DNA of 64,000 nucleotides from Desulfatiglans anilini DSM 4660 (GCF_000422285.1 NZ_AULM01000001.1:372001-436000); one strand, 5' to 3'; positions 1 through 9,475 are shown, numbered from the stretch's first letter. Numbers and translations are program-made. Notes: generated by a model not told the origin, from the sequence alone.

Positions 1-1663
1 GCTGGAGGAAGAAAACGTCGAGACGGTCGCCTTCCCCCTGGACGCCAACACCCTGGTGGTGCAGCTGAAGCGGCTATTGGAAAAAGGGGTGCGCCGGATC
101 TGCATCAGCCTGAAGGACGGGTTCAAGAACCTCCAGAGCGAGATGGAGATCAAGGGCCTCTTCGAAGAGCAATATCCCGACCACTACCTAGGGAATGTCC
201 CTTTTCTGATGGCAGGCGATATCTGCAAGCACCCCGATGAGATGAACCGCACGCACATGGCGTTGATGAATTCCTATGTGCACGGCCCCATGGCCCGGGC
301 CATGTTCAAGGCCGAGGATGAATTGCGGGAGCGCGGGTACCTGCGGCCTCTGCTGCTCGGGCATACCGACGGCGGGGTTGCCCGGGTCGCCAAGACGAAA
401 CCCGTCGACACGATCGAATCCGGTCCGATCTTCGGCATCCACGCCGGCGCCTTCTGGGCGGAGCAGTACCACCTGCCGCATGTCATCACCCTGGATGTGG
501 GCGGGACGACCACCAAGATCGGCCTTGTGGAGAATTTCCGGCCGGCCATGGTCCGTGAGGGGGATATCCTCGGCATCCCGTTGAAACAGAACATGCTCGA
601 CCTCCGAAGCATTGCGCTCGGCGGAGGGACCGTCGCGCGGGCAACGGACGGCAGGTTGACCCTGGGCCCGGAGAGTATGGGGGCCTATCCCGGACCGGCT
701 TGCTATGATCTCGGCGGAACGAATGCGACGCTGACCGACGCTTACCTGGTCAAGGGTTTTCTGGATCCGGATTATTTCGCCGGCGGCGGTAAGAAGCTCC
801 AGAAGGAGCGCGCACGGGCCGTGATCGCAGAGCAGGTTGCCGGCCCCCTCAAAGTGGAATCCGAAATGGCCGCGTATCAGATTGCCAACCGGGCCACGCG
901 CATGATCGCCGATGAGGTCAACGCACTGATCCGGCGGCAGGGAAAGCCCGCGGAGGAGTATGTCCTCTTCGCCTTCGGAGGCAACGGCGCCATGGTCGGG
1001 AGCGAGGTGGCCCGCAAGGTGGACATCCCCTCGGTCTACGTCTTCGATCTCGGTTCCGTCCTGAGCGCATTCGGCTCATCGGTGGCGGATGTCTCCCACA
1101 CGTATGAATATTCCCCTTTTCTGCCCATCGGCGAGGCGGCTGCGCTGCCGCGCATCATCGGCCGCATGATGGCCGACGCCAGGCGGGATATGGCCGGGGA
1201 AGGATTCCCCATGGATACCGTGGAGACCGAACTGTATGTCGAGCTGCATGACAGGGAACGATCCTACCCGGTGAGTTGCGCGTGGACGATCCGATCCCTC
1301 GATGCGGCCGACCTTCTGAGTCTGTTCAGGGAGCGGTTGGTGGAGCGGCTGCCCAAGAGCAGCGACGGGGAGAGGGTGGTCGAGATTCTCAGGCTTCGCG
1401 CCAGGGCGAAGGCCGCCAAGATGCAGCCGCTCGCTCTCCCTCTGGGGAGGGAGGATGCCTCCGACGCCGCGAAGGGCGAGCGCGAGGTCTACCGGGGGAC
1501 GGAAAAGGTCCTGAGCAGGCTCTATGATTGGGAGAGGCTGGAGCCAGGCAACCGGATCGAGGGGCACGCGATCCTCGAGAGCCGGGACAGCACCTACATC
1601 GTTCCCCGAAACTGGACCCTTTCCTTGGATGCATATCGGAACGGCGTTTTGACCAGGAGGTAA
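1..1663 (+). CDS. Hydantoinase A/acetophenone carboxylase-like large subunit (5' truncated)
   Basis: The reading frame is open from base 2, so the N-terminus lies outside the window; 553 residues are visible. The protein belongs to the hydantoinase A/oxoprolinase/acetone carboxylase beta family, which carries the ASKHA-type ATP site. Visible signatures are VITLDVGGTTTKIGLV (the phosphate-binding DVGGTTT loop), SIALGGGTVAR, the GPESMGAYPGPACYDLGG stretch and FAFGGNGAM. It is the first of four genes in the order large-Zn small-large-large, which matches apcABCD of acetophenone carboxylase; this would be the ApcA-like subunit. In that family the subunit helps use ATP to activate bicarbonate or the ketone. 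The substrate here is unknown. A 5-base gap separates it from the next gene. Confidence 0.85.
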   Translation, partial: LEEENVETVAFPLDANTLVVQLKRLLEKGVRRICISLKDGFKNLQSEMEIKGLFEEQYPDHYLGNVPFLMAGDICKHPDEMNRTHMALMNSYVHGPMARAMFKAEDELRERGYLRPLLLGHTDGGVARVAKTKPVDTIESGPIFGIHAGAFWAEQYHLPHVITLDVGGTTTKIGLVENFRPAMVREGDILGIPLKQNMLDLRSIALGGGTVARATDGRLTLGPESMGAYPGPACYDLGGTNATLTDAYLVKGFLDPDYFAGGGKKLQKERARAVIAEQVAGPLKVESEMAAYQIANRATRMIADEVNALIRRQGKPAEEYVLFAFGGNGAMVGSEVARKVDIPSVYVFDLGSVLSAFGSSVADVSHTYEYSPFLPIGEAAALPRIIGRMMADARRDMAGEGFPMDTVETELYVELHDRERSYPVSCAWTIRSLDAADLLSLFRERLVERLPKSSDGERVVEILRLRARAKAAKMQPLALPLGREDASDAAKGEREVYRGTEKVLSRLYDWERLEPGNRIEGHAILESRDSTYIVPRNWTLSLDAYRNGVLTRR

Positions 1664-1668
1664 AGGCC

Positions 1669-2043
1669 ATGGGAGATAGAATCAGAATGACGGAGTACCT
1701 GGACCTGGATCTGGGAGAAGAGCAATGGTACTGCAGCGCGTGCGGCAAGGCCCTGATCGGCGCCGCGGAGAATTACAAGCGGGGGTGTCTGGTGTATGCC
1801 CGGGATCCGAAAGAGGTGCACAATGCCGTATTCGAGGGTGAATATACCTTCGCCCCGGACCCGAACTGGGTGCGGATCCTCGAATTCTACTGCCCCGGCT
1901 GCGGCGTTCAGATCGAGACCGAATATCTGCCGCTCGGCCATCCCATCACCCATGACATCGCCATCGACCTTGCCGGTCTGAAGAGCCGGATCGAAAGCGG
2001 CGAACTGCGTGTCGTGAACAAGCGCCTGGAGGTGAAAGCATGA
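1669..2043 (+). CDS. Small zinc-binding carboxylase subunit (AcxC/ApcB-like)
   Basis: This 124-residue protein has two CxxC pairs, YCSACGKAL near residue 25 and YCPGCGVQI near residue 75. That pattern fits the small gamma-type subunit of acetone carboxylase or the ApcB subunit (about 15 kDa) of acetophenone carboxylase. The start ATG at 1669 follows an AGGAGG at 1656-1661, which overlaps the end of the preceding gene. Its stop overlaps the next start (ATGA at 2040-2043), so it is translationally coupled to the next large subunit. The function is probably structural zinc binding in the carboxylase complex, inferred from family and position. Confidence 0.8.
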   Translation: MGDRIRMTEYLDLDLGEEQWYCSACGKALIGAAENYKRGCLVYARDPKEVHNAVFEGEYTFAPDPNWVRILEFYCPGCGVQIETEYLPLGHPITHDIAIDLAGLKSRIESGELRVVNKRLEVKA

Positions 2044-4160
2044 ATACCATCGACATTGACGTGGGAGGCACCTTTACGGACCTCGTCCTGACCTTCGAAG
2101 GGAGAACGATCATCAAGAAGGCGCAGACCACGCCCTACGACCTTTCGGTGTGTTTCCTCGGCGTGATCGAGGAGAGCGCACGCGAACTCGACATGGCGCT
2201 GGACGAACTCCTCCCGAAGATCGACCTCCTGCGTTACTCGACCACGGTGGCCATGAACCGCCTGATCGAGCGCAAGGGCCCGCGCCTCGGGCTTATCACG
2301 ACGGAGGGACACGAAGACGGCATCCTCATCGGGCGGGGCGCCCAGTGGGTCGACGGCACCCGGATCACCGAGCGGCGGAACCTGGCGGTGCAGAACAAGC
2401 CCGCGGCTATTATCCCACGGGAGTTCATCGTGGGCGTGAAGGAGCGGATCGACTCGTTCGGCCAGGTGGTGCGTCCCCTGGACGAGGAGGATGTCCGGGA
2501 GAAGATCAATTTCCTGGTGGACAAGGGGGTGAGGGGGTTCGTCGTCTCGCTCCTCTGGTCGCCTGCCAACCCGGAGCACGAGCGGCGCATCAAGGCCATC
2601 ATCCGGGAGGAATACAAGGACTACTATCTCGGCTGTCTGCCGGTGGTGCTGGCAAGCGATGTGGTTGGCAGGTCCGGGGAGTATCAGCGGACCATGACGG
2701 CGGTGCTGGACGCCTATCTGTTCCGGGCGATGCAAATGGAGCTTTCCGCCATGTGGGACAAGCTGCGTGAGTACGACTACCGCGGCCCTTTCATGATGGT
2801 CCACAACTCGGGCGGCATGGCCGAGGTCTTCAAGACGGACGCGGTCAGGACCTACAGCGCAGGTCCCGTGGCGGGCCTTATCGGGTCCTACCGTCTGGCG
2901 CAGGAACTCGGATACCAGAACGTCATCGCGAGCGACGTCGGCGGCACCAGCTTCGACATCGGCCTCGTGGTGAAGCAGAGCGTCCGCAACTACGATTTTC
3001 GCCCCATCCTCGACCGGTGGATGGTGGGCATCACCATGCTCCAGACCATGTCGATCGGGGCGGGCGGGGGCTCGATCGCCTGGGTGAACGAACTGCTCGG
3101 GAACAAGCTCGAGGTGGGACCGCAGAGCGCCGGCTCTTATCCCGGCCCGATCTGCTACGATCAGGGGGGCGAGGCCCCGACGGTGACCGATGCGGACCTG
3201 GTGCTGGGATACCTCGATCCGGACTATTACTTCGGCGGCCGGATGCTCTTGAACAAAGAGAAGTCCGAGGAGGCCATCCGGACTCAACTGGCCGAGCCCT
3301 TGGGGCTGAGCGTACCGGAAACCGCCATGCTCGTCCGGAAGATCGTGGACCAGCACATGGCCGCAGCCATTCGCAAGGAGATCCATCTGCGCGGGTATGA
3401 CCCGCGGGAGTTTGTCCTATTCGCCATCGGCGGCGGGGGGCCGACGCATGTGGCGGGGTATATGGGCGAGATCCCGGCAGCCATGGTCTTCCCCTTCTCC
3501 CCGGTCTTCTCGGCGCTGGGATCGTCGGTCATGGACATCATGCACATCTACGAGACTTCGCACCGCTATATGGTCATGGAGCCCGTGACCAGGAAATTCA
3601 ACAAACACTACGACGACTTCAATGCCACGGTGGAAGCGCTGATCGAACGGGCGAAAAAGGAGCTTCGGGGCGAAGGCCTCGACCCGGCCCGGGCGGTTTT
3701 CAAACTGGAGCTCGACATGCTGTACGGAGGGCAGGTGCACCGAAAGCGGTCAAGTTCTCCACTCCTCTATGTGCGCTCGGAAGGGGATCTGACGGCGGTC
3801 TACAAGGAGTTCGAAAAGGAATTCAGCGAGACCTTCAGCCCCCTGGTGGTGCATCCGGCGGGTGGATGCTACGTGGAGAGCTTCGTTGTGACGGCGGTCA
3901 TCCCGACGGAAAAGCCGGCGGTTCCCACCTTCGAGATGGGAGGCACGGACCCGGCCGCGGCGCAGAAAGGGGTGCGCCAGTGCTATTGGGGCAACGGCGG
4001 CTTCGAGGAGACGCCCGTCTATGAATACCTGGATCTGAAGCCCGGGAACGTCGTCAAGGGGCCTTCCATCCTCGAGACGGAGTACACGACCCTGGTCATT
4101 CCGCCGGCCTTGACCTGCTCCATCGACCAGCACCTGTTCGCCCGCATCTCGCGGGGTTAA
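2040..4160 (+). CDS. Hydantoinase A/acetophenone carboxylase-like large subunit (ApcC-like)
   Basis: This complete 706-residue HyuA/AcxA-type protein starts MNTIDIDVGGTFTDLVL, the N-terminal ATP-binding DVGGTFTD loop. Further signatures are YSTTVAMNRLIERKG near residue 65, the second loop IASDVGGTSFDIGLV near 300, SIGAGGGSIAW near 345, GPQSAGSYPGPICYDQGG and FAIGGGGPTHVAGYMG. It is paralogous to the truncated gene at the window start, so the complex probably has two different HyuA-type subunits, as acetophenone carboxylase does; acetone carboxylase has one. The start is fixed by the ATGA overlap with the small subunit. The likely role is ATP-dependent activation of substrate or bicarbonate. 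Confidence 0.88.
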   Translation: MNTIDIDVGGTFTDLVLTFEGRTIIKKAQTTPYDLSVCFLGVIEESARELDMALDELLPKIDLLRYSTTVAMNRLIERKGPRLGLITTEGHEDGILIGRGAQWVDGTRITERRNLAVQNKPAAIIPREFIVGVKERIDSFGQVVRPLDEEDVREKINFLVDKGVRGFVVSLLWSPANPEHERRIKAIIREEYKDYYLGCLPVVLASDVVGRSGEYQRTMTAVLDAYLFRAMQMELSAMWDKLREYDYRGPFMMVHNSGGMAEVFKTDAVRTYSAGPVAGLIGSYRLAQELGYQNVIASDVGGTSFDIGLVVKQSVRNYDFRPILDRWMVGITMLQTMSIGAGGGSIAWVNELLGNKLEVGPQSAGSYPGPICYDQGGEAPTVTDADLVLGYLDPDYYFGGRMLLNKEKSEEAIRTQLAEPLGLSVPETAMLVRKIVDQHMAAAIRKEIHLRGYDPREFVLFAIGGGGPTHVAGYMGEIPAAMVFPFSPVFSALGSSVMDIMHIYETSHRYMVMEPVTRKFNKHYDDFNATVEALIERAKKELRGEGLDPARAVFKLELDMLYGGQVHRKRSSSPLLYVRSEGDLTAVYKEFEKEFSETFSPLVVHPAGGCYVESFVVTAVIPTEKPAVPTFEMGGTDPAAAQKGVRQCYWGNGGFEETPVYEYLDLKPGNVVKGPSILETEYTTLVIPPALTCSIDQHLFARISRG

Positions 4161-4181
4161 CCCTAGAAGGAGGTGAGTAGC

Positions 4182-6245
4182 ATGGCGATTCCAACCGCTG
4201 AAGAAAAACTCTCCATGATCAAGGTGGAGCCCGCGGACGCGGACGAAATGCGGTGCGTGGATACGCTGAACCCCGGCGATTATGAAGTGGGTTTCGAGCG
4301 CATCAACAACATCCTCGACGAGGCGATGGAGGTGTTCATCCGCTCCTCGCGAAGCTCCATGGGGGTCGCGGGGGACTCCATGGTGGCGGTTTTCACCGCC
4401 AAAGGCGACATGGGCAATGCCAGCAGCGGCACCTACCTGCACGCCATCATCCAGCCGGCCATCATCAAGTTCATCATGAAAAGCTACAGCGAAAACCCCG
4501 GCATACGGGACGGGGACATCTGGTTTACCAACGATGCGCTCTACGGGGGGATCCACAATCCCGACTGCGTCATCGTCATGCCCGTGTTCTTCAAGGGGGA
4601 GCTCATCGCCTGGACGGGCGCGGCTTCCCACACGACGGAGACGGGTGCCAGCGAGCCCGGCGGGATGCCCATCAATGCCAACTCACGGTTCCTGGAAGGC
4701 GGCAACTTCCCGCCGATCAAGATCGGTGAGGATTTCCGAATCCGTGAGGATTTTCTCGAGCTGATGGCCGCTTTCGGCATGCGGGCGCCCCAGATGGTGG
4801 TCATCGACCTCAAGGCCAGGGCCACGGCGGCTGACCGGGCCCGCAAACGGCTGGTGGAGCTGGCGCAGGAAAAAAGCCCCGACTACGTCAAGGGGCTCAT
4901 GCGCAAGATGCTCATCGTCGCGGAGGAAGGGGCGCGGAAGAAAATCGCCTCCTGGCCGGACGGCACCTTCACGTCGGTCAACTTCGCCGACGGCGTCGGG
5001 ATGGAGGTAGGCCTCATCCGCTCCTGCTTCATGACGGCGACGAAAAAAGGCAGCCGGCTCACCATGGACTTCACCGGGACCTCACCGGAGAACCCTTATT
5101 CCTACAACGCCCACGTGCAGGCGGTGGTGGGGCACATCTCCAACTTCATCTATGAATACATCTTCCATGACCTCCCGGTGAGCAGCGCCACGTTCGAACC
5201 CTTCGATTTCATCTTTCCCGAGGGGTCCTGCCTCAATCCGGATGCGCGGGCGGCCACCAGCTGTGCAGTCATGATCTCGACCGGCGTCATGAGCGCACTG
5301 CACGGCGTTTTCGGTAAAATGATGTTCAGCACGAAGGATATGTGGCAGCAGACCTCCGCCTCGCAGGGCAATGCCGGGAATGCCATGGTGCTGGCCGGAC
5401 TTTCCCAGTGGAATCTGCCGTTCGCGGATATGCTGGCCTATTCCATCAACAGCGAGGGCCAGGGCGGACGCCCCACCATGGACGGCGTCAACGCCTTCGG
5501 CTTCCCGTGGTGCGTGTTCGGCCGCACGCCGGATGTCGAGGAGATGGAACTCGACCTGCCCCTGCTCGTTCCCCTTTCAGATCACTGGAAGGATTCCTGC
5601 GGCCACGGCAAGTACCGCGGCGGGGTGGGGACCGTGCAGATATGGGTGGCTCACCACGCTCCCCAGGTCTTCTTCATGGCGATCGCGGACAACAGCAAGG
5701 TCCAGACCCCTCAGGGCCTTTTCGGCGGCTACGCCCCCTGCACCGTCCCGGGGCTCAGCATCCGCGGCGCCGACCTCATGGAGCGGATGCAGAAGGGGGA
5801 TAAGGATCTCAACCTGGAGCTGTTCGATATCCTGAGCCGGAAAACCGTCGGTGGAAAATGGCAGAACGAGTTTTTCGGTCGGCCTACCACCATGTTCCAG
5901 AAGAACGACGTGATCACGTTCGGGTTCGCGACAGGGGGCGCAGGCTACGGCGATCCCCTCGACCGGGAGCCGGACCAGGTGATCCAGGATATCAAGGACC
6001 AGATCATCTCGGACTGGTCGGCGCAGCAGGTCTACAAGGTCCTCTATGACCCGCAGAGCCTCAAGCTGGACCGGGAGGGGACCGAAGCGGCGCGGAAGGA
6101 AGAGCGCCTGGCAAGGCTTGCGCGGGGAAAGCCGTTTGATGAGTTCACCGCCGAATGGACCGGCCTGAAGGTGGACGATGCGATCCTGAAGTTTTACGGA
6201 ACCTGGCCGGACGCCCAGTGCATCCAGCCCATCTTCCGACCGTAG
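4182..6245 (+). CDS. Hydantoinase B/acetophenone carboxylase-like large subunit (ApcD-like)
   Basis: This 687-residue protein belongs to the HyuB/AcxB/ApcD family. Conserved blocks include WFTNDALYGGIHNPDCVIVMPVF split over residues 110-135, AASHTTETGASEPGGMP, the LTMDFTGTSPENPYSYNAH segment and a C-terminal FGFATGGAGYGDPLDREP. A strong AGAAGGAGGTGAGTAGC leader places the start at ATG 4182. The family supplies the metal-dependent carboxylation or hydrolysis half of the complex. With the three preceding subunits it completes an apcABCD-like set. I cannot tell the ketone or aromatic substrate from sequence alone. Confidence 0.88.
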   Translation: MAIPTAEEKLSMIKVEPADADEMRCVDTLNPGDYEVGFERINNILDEAMEVFIRSSRSSMGVAGDSMVAVFTAKGDMGNASSGTYLHAIIQPAIIKFIMKSYSENPGIRDGDIWFTNDALYGGIHNPDCVIVMPVFFKGELIAWTGAASHTTETGASEPGGMPINANSRFLEGGNFPPIKIGEDFRIREDFLELMAAFGMRAPQMVVIDLKARATAADRARKRLVELAQEKSPDYVKGLMRKMLIVAEEGARKKIASWPDGTFTSVNFADGVGMEVGLIRSCFMTATKKGSRLTMDFTGTSPENPYSYNAHVQAVVGHISNFIYEYIFHDLPVSSATFEPFDFIFPEGSCLNPDARAATSCAVMISTGVMSALHGVFGKMMFSTKDMWQQTSASQGNAGNAMVLAGLSQWNLPFADMLAYSINSEGQGGRPTMDGVNAFGFPWCVFGRTPDVEEMELDLPLLVPLSDHWKDSCGHGKYRGGVGTVQIWVAHHAPQVFFMAIADNSKVQTPQGLFGGYAPCTVPGLSIRGADLMERMQKGDKDLNLELFDILSRKTVGGKWQNEFFGRPTTMFQKNDVITFGFATGGAGYGDPLDREPDQVIQDIKDQIISDWSAQQVYKVLYDPQSLKLDREGTEAARKEERLARLARGKPFDEFTAEWTGLKVDDAILKFYGTWPDAQCIQPIFRP

Positions 6246-6307
6246 GGCTGACCGAGCAGGCGCATTCACCTAAAATGCATTCGATAGAGAGGGTGGGCGC
6301 GTGAGGA

Positions 6308-6363
6308 CATGCCGGGAACCTGGCGACCGGGTGGATCCTCGGGGTGCGGGTTCCCCCGGCATG
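6308..6363 (+). other. Intercistronic inverted repeat
   Basis: CATGCCGGGAACC near 6308 can pair with GGTTCCCCCGGCATG ending at 6363, leaving a loop of about 30 bases. It lies in the 189-base gap between the carboxylase operon and the next gene. No T-run follows, so it is not a standard terminator. It may be a processing or stability hairpin. Confidence 0.35.
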
Positions 6364-6434
6364 GTCGATAGGGGATCAAACGATGTGACAACGGAGGCGA
6401 GGACTCGGATGGGGAAACTCAAAGGAGGATGGGT

Positions 6435-7373
6435 ATGTCCCGGGTAAAGAAAGAAGGCCTCAAAAAGGGGCGCATCTTTGTGCCGTGGATCTTTTCCTTC
6501 GGGGCGCTGCTGGAGGACCTGCCGCTGAACACCTTTCTCCATGACCCGACCAAGGTCTCGAACGCGCTCCGCTCGATCCAGAGGCATTTCGGCCTGGAGG
6601 CCATCTTCGCTTATGGCGACGCGAAGCTTCTGCCCGACGCTCTGGTTTCTCTATGCGGAGCAGTGGCCGATGAATCTCTGAGCCTGGAAGAGTGCTACGG
6701 ACTCGAAAACCGGATGGATGAGCTCCTGCGGAACGAAAGGGTCATGGTCGCGCTCGATGTGACCAAAAGGCTGCAGATGCTTCTGCCGGAAACGCTGCTG
6801 ACCGGATGGTTGAACGGGCCCGTGACGCTTGCCGTTCGGTTGACGGGGCTTTCGGCCGGAGAGGTCATGGCTCAACCGAGGCTCCTTTCCGTTTGCACGA
6901 AGGCGGTCCTGACGTTTGCCAGGGCCTTGGGCGAGACGGGCATCGACATCATGTTCGTCGCCGAGGACGCATTGCCGCTCCTGGATGCGAATCTCGCGAG
7001 GGTCTTGACCCGAGTCTACTCGCCTATCTGGAACACGGCGAAGTATTACGGGTTTCCAGCGCTTCTGATGCAGAAGGAATTTGGAAAGGAGAACATTGCG
7101 GTTCTGCGGCGGACCGTCGAGGCGTTGGTCTTTCCGGCCGATGCCGAACCGGAACTCTGGGGACCGGCGAAAAAGATCTCTTTCTCCATACCGGTGTCTG
7201 TGATGGAGAAGCCCCCCGGGGAGATCGTCGCGTATCTGGAGCGGTGCGGGGTCGGCCGGGCGTTAAAGGCCTCGAGCCTATTCATACTGACGACGGAGGA
7301 TGAGATTTCCGCCGATGTCGACAAGGAGGCCATGATCCGCGGCATCCAGGCTATCCGCGAGTATCTCCGATAG
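6435..7373 (+). CDS. Uroporphyrinogen decarboxylase-like protein (URO-D/methyltransferase superfamily)
   Basis: This 312-residue protein shows URO-D superfamily features: an N-terminal segment on a metal-independent barrel, FAYGDAKLLPDALVSLCGA near residue 60, LNGPVTLAVRLTG near 140 and a late FVAEDALPLLD. The superfamily includes HemE and corrinoid-dependent methyltransferases. The sequence is too divergent for HemE, so the substrate is unknown. ATG 6435 is preferred to ATG 6429 because AAAGGAGG ends at 6428, directly touching the earlier ATG. It follows the carboxylase genes in the same direction. Its mass (about 34 kDa) is similar to that recalled for ApcE, the fifth acetophenone carboxylase subunit, but homology is not established. 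Confidence 0.6.
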   Translation: MSRVKKEGLKKGRIFVPWIFSFGALLEDLPLNTFLHDPTKVSNALRSIQRHFGLEAIFAYGDAKLLPDALVSLCGAVADESLSLEECYGLENRMDELLRNERVMVALDVTKRLQMLLPETLLTGWLNGPVTLAVRLTGLSAGEVMAQPRLLSVCTKAVLTFARALGETGIDIMFVAEDALPLLDANLARVLTRVYSPIWNTAKYYGFPALLMQKEFGKENIAVLRRTVEALVFPADAEPELWGPAKKISFSIPVSVMEKPPGEIVAYLERCGVGRALKASSLFILTTEDEISADVDKEAMIRGIQAIREYLR

Positions 7374-7693
7374 CGGTTGACCGGTGGACACGAGGTTAGG
7401 GGACACGATTTATCTTTCGGCATTTCTTTGTCAAGCAAGGGCGGCTTTCCGTTTTTGAGGCTTTTCAAGGAGGGCTGGCAGGTGGATGCCGCCGGCGTTT
7501 AGATCTGGGGAATGGCTTTCCGATCAAGCTGCCGGGGGCTGCAGAGGCGGCTTCGAACGGTGATACCAACTATTTGAAATACCCGGGATCAAGGGCGTAT
7601 CCTGGCTGCCGACGGGCTGTTTCGCGCGCTGCGGAACTCGGGCTTCGAGGCCGTCCAGCCGCCATCGATTCCCGGTCATGGAGGGGTGCAAGG
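7374..7693. other. 320-base gap, no gene seen
   Basis: The spacer lies between the URO-D-like gene and the CoA ligase gene. An open frame reaches back to 7574, but codon quality and the ribosome-binding site favour the ligase start at 7694. I see no convincing promoter, terminator or repeat. Confidence 0.5.
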
Positions 7694-9016
7694 ATGGGTG
7701 ATTATTGGAACCAACGGTTCGAGGCCATGCCGTGGGCGGATGTCCACAAGTACTGGCTCCAAAAGTTCAACCTCCTGCTCGACTATGTAAAGTCCAACTC
7801 GCCGTTTTACCGGAAGCACCTGGCGGAAACGACGGCTGTTGCGTCCTTCGACGACCTGACAGCGGTTCCGGTGATGACCAAAAGCGAGATCCGTGAGGCC
7901 CAGTTGGCAGGTGACGCCGAAAACCCGCTGGGGACGATCCAGGTCGCCAGGACGGAGGACATCGTTCAGGTCATTTCGTCATCGGGAACGACGGGGCGTC
8001 CCGTATATTACGGGATTACCCGGAAAGACCTGGAGTCTTGGCGCGAGTCGCTGGCCGCCTTCACCTATACGGCGAACATACGAAAAAGCGACGTGGCGGC
8101 GCACGTGGTGGGCACGCCCATATTCGCCGGAGGGGAGCCCTACTTCGAGGGGATGCGCCACATCGGGGCGACGGTCGTCTGGGCGGGCGGACTCGCCACG
8201 GAAAGGCTCTTCGAAACGCTGCGCAACCTGCACTGCACGGCGATCCTCGGGACGACCAGCTTCGACCTGTACCTGGCCGAGAACTGCCGCAAATATCTCG
8301 GCGTCGATGCGAGGGACCTGGGGATCCGCAAGATCCTCGGGGGCGGGGAGCCGGGCCTCGGCGAAGCACCCATCCGCGATCGGATCAAGGAGCTGTGGGG
8401 CGCCGAAAGCGTACGCGAGATCATGGGGCTGGCCGACATCATGCCGGGGATGTGGGCGGAGTGCGAGGAGGAAAAAGGCATGCATTTTACGGCGCAGCCC
8501 CATGTCATGGTGGAATTGACCGAGCCCGGAACGGGGAAGCACCTGCCCTGGGAGCCCGGCGTCTGTGGCGAGCCCGTCTACACGACGATCACCCGGGAGG
8601 CGACCCCTATCATCCGTTACGCCTCGCATGACTTCATCCGGGTCGAGGCGGTCGATTGCTCCTGCGGGCGGACATCGCCCAGGATGCGCTGCATCGGCCG
8701 GGTCGATGACATGCTGATCTACAAGGCCATGAACGTGTTTCCTTCGGCGATCCGCGATGTGGTGGTGACCTCCTTCAAGGACGCCCTCACAGGCTACCTC
8801 CAGGTGGTCAAGGATTCCGCCGCACAGGTCCGGTTCGACAAGCCCATCCCGGTGGACATCGAGGTGCTGCCTTCGGTGGAGGACAAGGTGAGACTCAAGA
8901 AAGACATCGAAAACAAGGTCAGGGAGATCCTTGTCGTGAAGATCGAGGCCAACCTGGTTCCTCCGGAGACCATCCCGAGAACGGTCTACAAGACGCCGCT
9001 CGTGCGCGTCCGATGA
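7694..9016 (+). CDS. Phenylacetate-CoA ligase family protein (AMP-forming)
   Basis: This 440-residue enzyme is of the PaaK type. The adenylate-binding loop SSSGTTGRPVYYG is near residue 96. The middle region has FAGGEPYFEGMRHIG and the ILGGGEPG block. The C-terminus has RYASHDFIRV, a CSCGRTSPRMRCIGRVDDM motif (two cysteines) and NVFPSAIRDVV, all typical of the family. ATG 7694 is chosen because GGAGGGG lies eight bases upstream and the homologous part starts there; an upstream frame from 7574 looks non-coding. The reaction is ATP + acid + CoA to acyl-CoA. Sitting behind an apc-like carboxylase, it is a good candidate to activate the carboxylated product, as benzoylacetate-CoA ligase does in the acetophenone pathway. 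Confidence 0.82.
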   Translation: MGDYWNQRFEAMPWADVHKYWLQKFNLLLDYVKSNSPFYRKHLAETTAVASFDDLTAVPVMTKSEIREAQLAGDAENPLGTIQVARTEDIVQVISSSGTTGRPVYYGITRKDLESWRESLAAFTYTANIRKSDVAAHVVGTPIFAGGEPYFEGMRHIGATVVWAGGLATERLFETLRNLHCTAILGTTSFDLYLAENCRKYLGVDARDLGIRKILGGGEPGLGEAPIRDRIKELWGAESVREIMGLADIMPGMWAECEEEKGMHFTAQPHVMVELTEPGTGKHLPWEPGVCGEPVYTTITREATPIIRYASHDFIRVEAVDCSCGRTSPRMRCIGRVDDMLIYKAMNVFPSAIRDVVVTSFKDALTGYLQVVKDSAAQVRFDKPIPVDIEVLPSVEDKVRLKKDIENKVREILVVKIEANLVPPETIPRTVYKTPLVRVR

Positions 9017-9475
9017 AAGGTGCGTAGGTCCACGTCTGTTCCGTTTCCATCCGGAAATGGTCTTTTTGGCCCATCTCGGCGTCATTCTGCACGTTTACTT
9101 GCGGGGCGACCTGCAGATCGCTTCTGGGCAAACTGTTGGTTTTACAGATATTAACCAAGGATCCTCATTTCCGGATGGATACGATTTAAGCCGTGGAATT
9201 TGCTGCCTTGATATGGTAGCGTTTCACCGGAAGACCACCGGGCAGGCGTGATGAAAATCCGGCGCCCCGAGCCTTCGTCAGGCGTTGGGCCCGGCGGAGG
9301 ACTCCGGTTCTCACCGGGTTCGGATCAGGTGCCGGAAGCCATTGAATATGGCAGGCTGCAAGGCATGGGCTGGCGGCCTGTGCCCGGGTGGACGGCTCCG
9401 TGGTCATGCCACACGATGTGCGCCGCTCCGCCCGGGGGCGGAGTGGCCGAAAAGGACCGGTGGCCGGTTTTGCGT
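9017..9475. other. Intergenic region carrying a repeat copy
   Basis: The 459 bases hold one 134-bp MITE-like repeat (9046-9179, listed separately). The rest, 9180-9475, shows an open frame continuous with the next gene but has no recognisable protein content. I see no promoter I would defend. Confidence 0.5.
9046..9179 (+). repeat. MITE-like interspersed repeat, copy 1
   Basis: This 134-bp element is bounded by a perfect 13-bp inverted repeat: TCCATCCGGAAAT at 9046-9058 and its complement at 9167-9179. Inside is GGTCTTTTTGGCCCATCTC, then CTGCACGTTTACTTG, then a palindromic segment GGCGACCTGCAGATCGC. The same blocks recur at 32.25, 37.3, 39.2, 58.1 and 61.8 kb. It contains no plausible gene. 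Short open frames in it are chance products repeated from copy to copy. Confidence 0.85.

Noticed and set aside
7399-7410. GGGGACACGATT string similar to sequences often seen near REP-associated transposases
   Set aside because: Only one copy is present here, with no transposase or paired end, so no mobile element can be supported.
8919-9251. Short open frames on both strands inside repeat copy 1 and in the other copies at 39.2, 58.1 and 61.8 kb
   Set aside because: The frames recur from repeat to repeat because the DNA is repeated, and they have no start site or coding bias.
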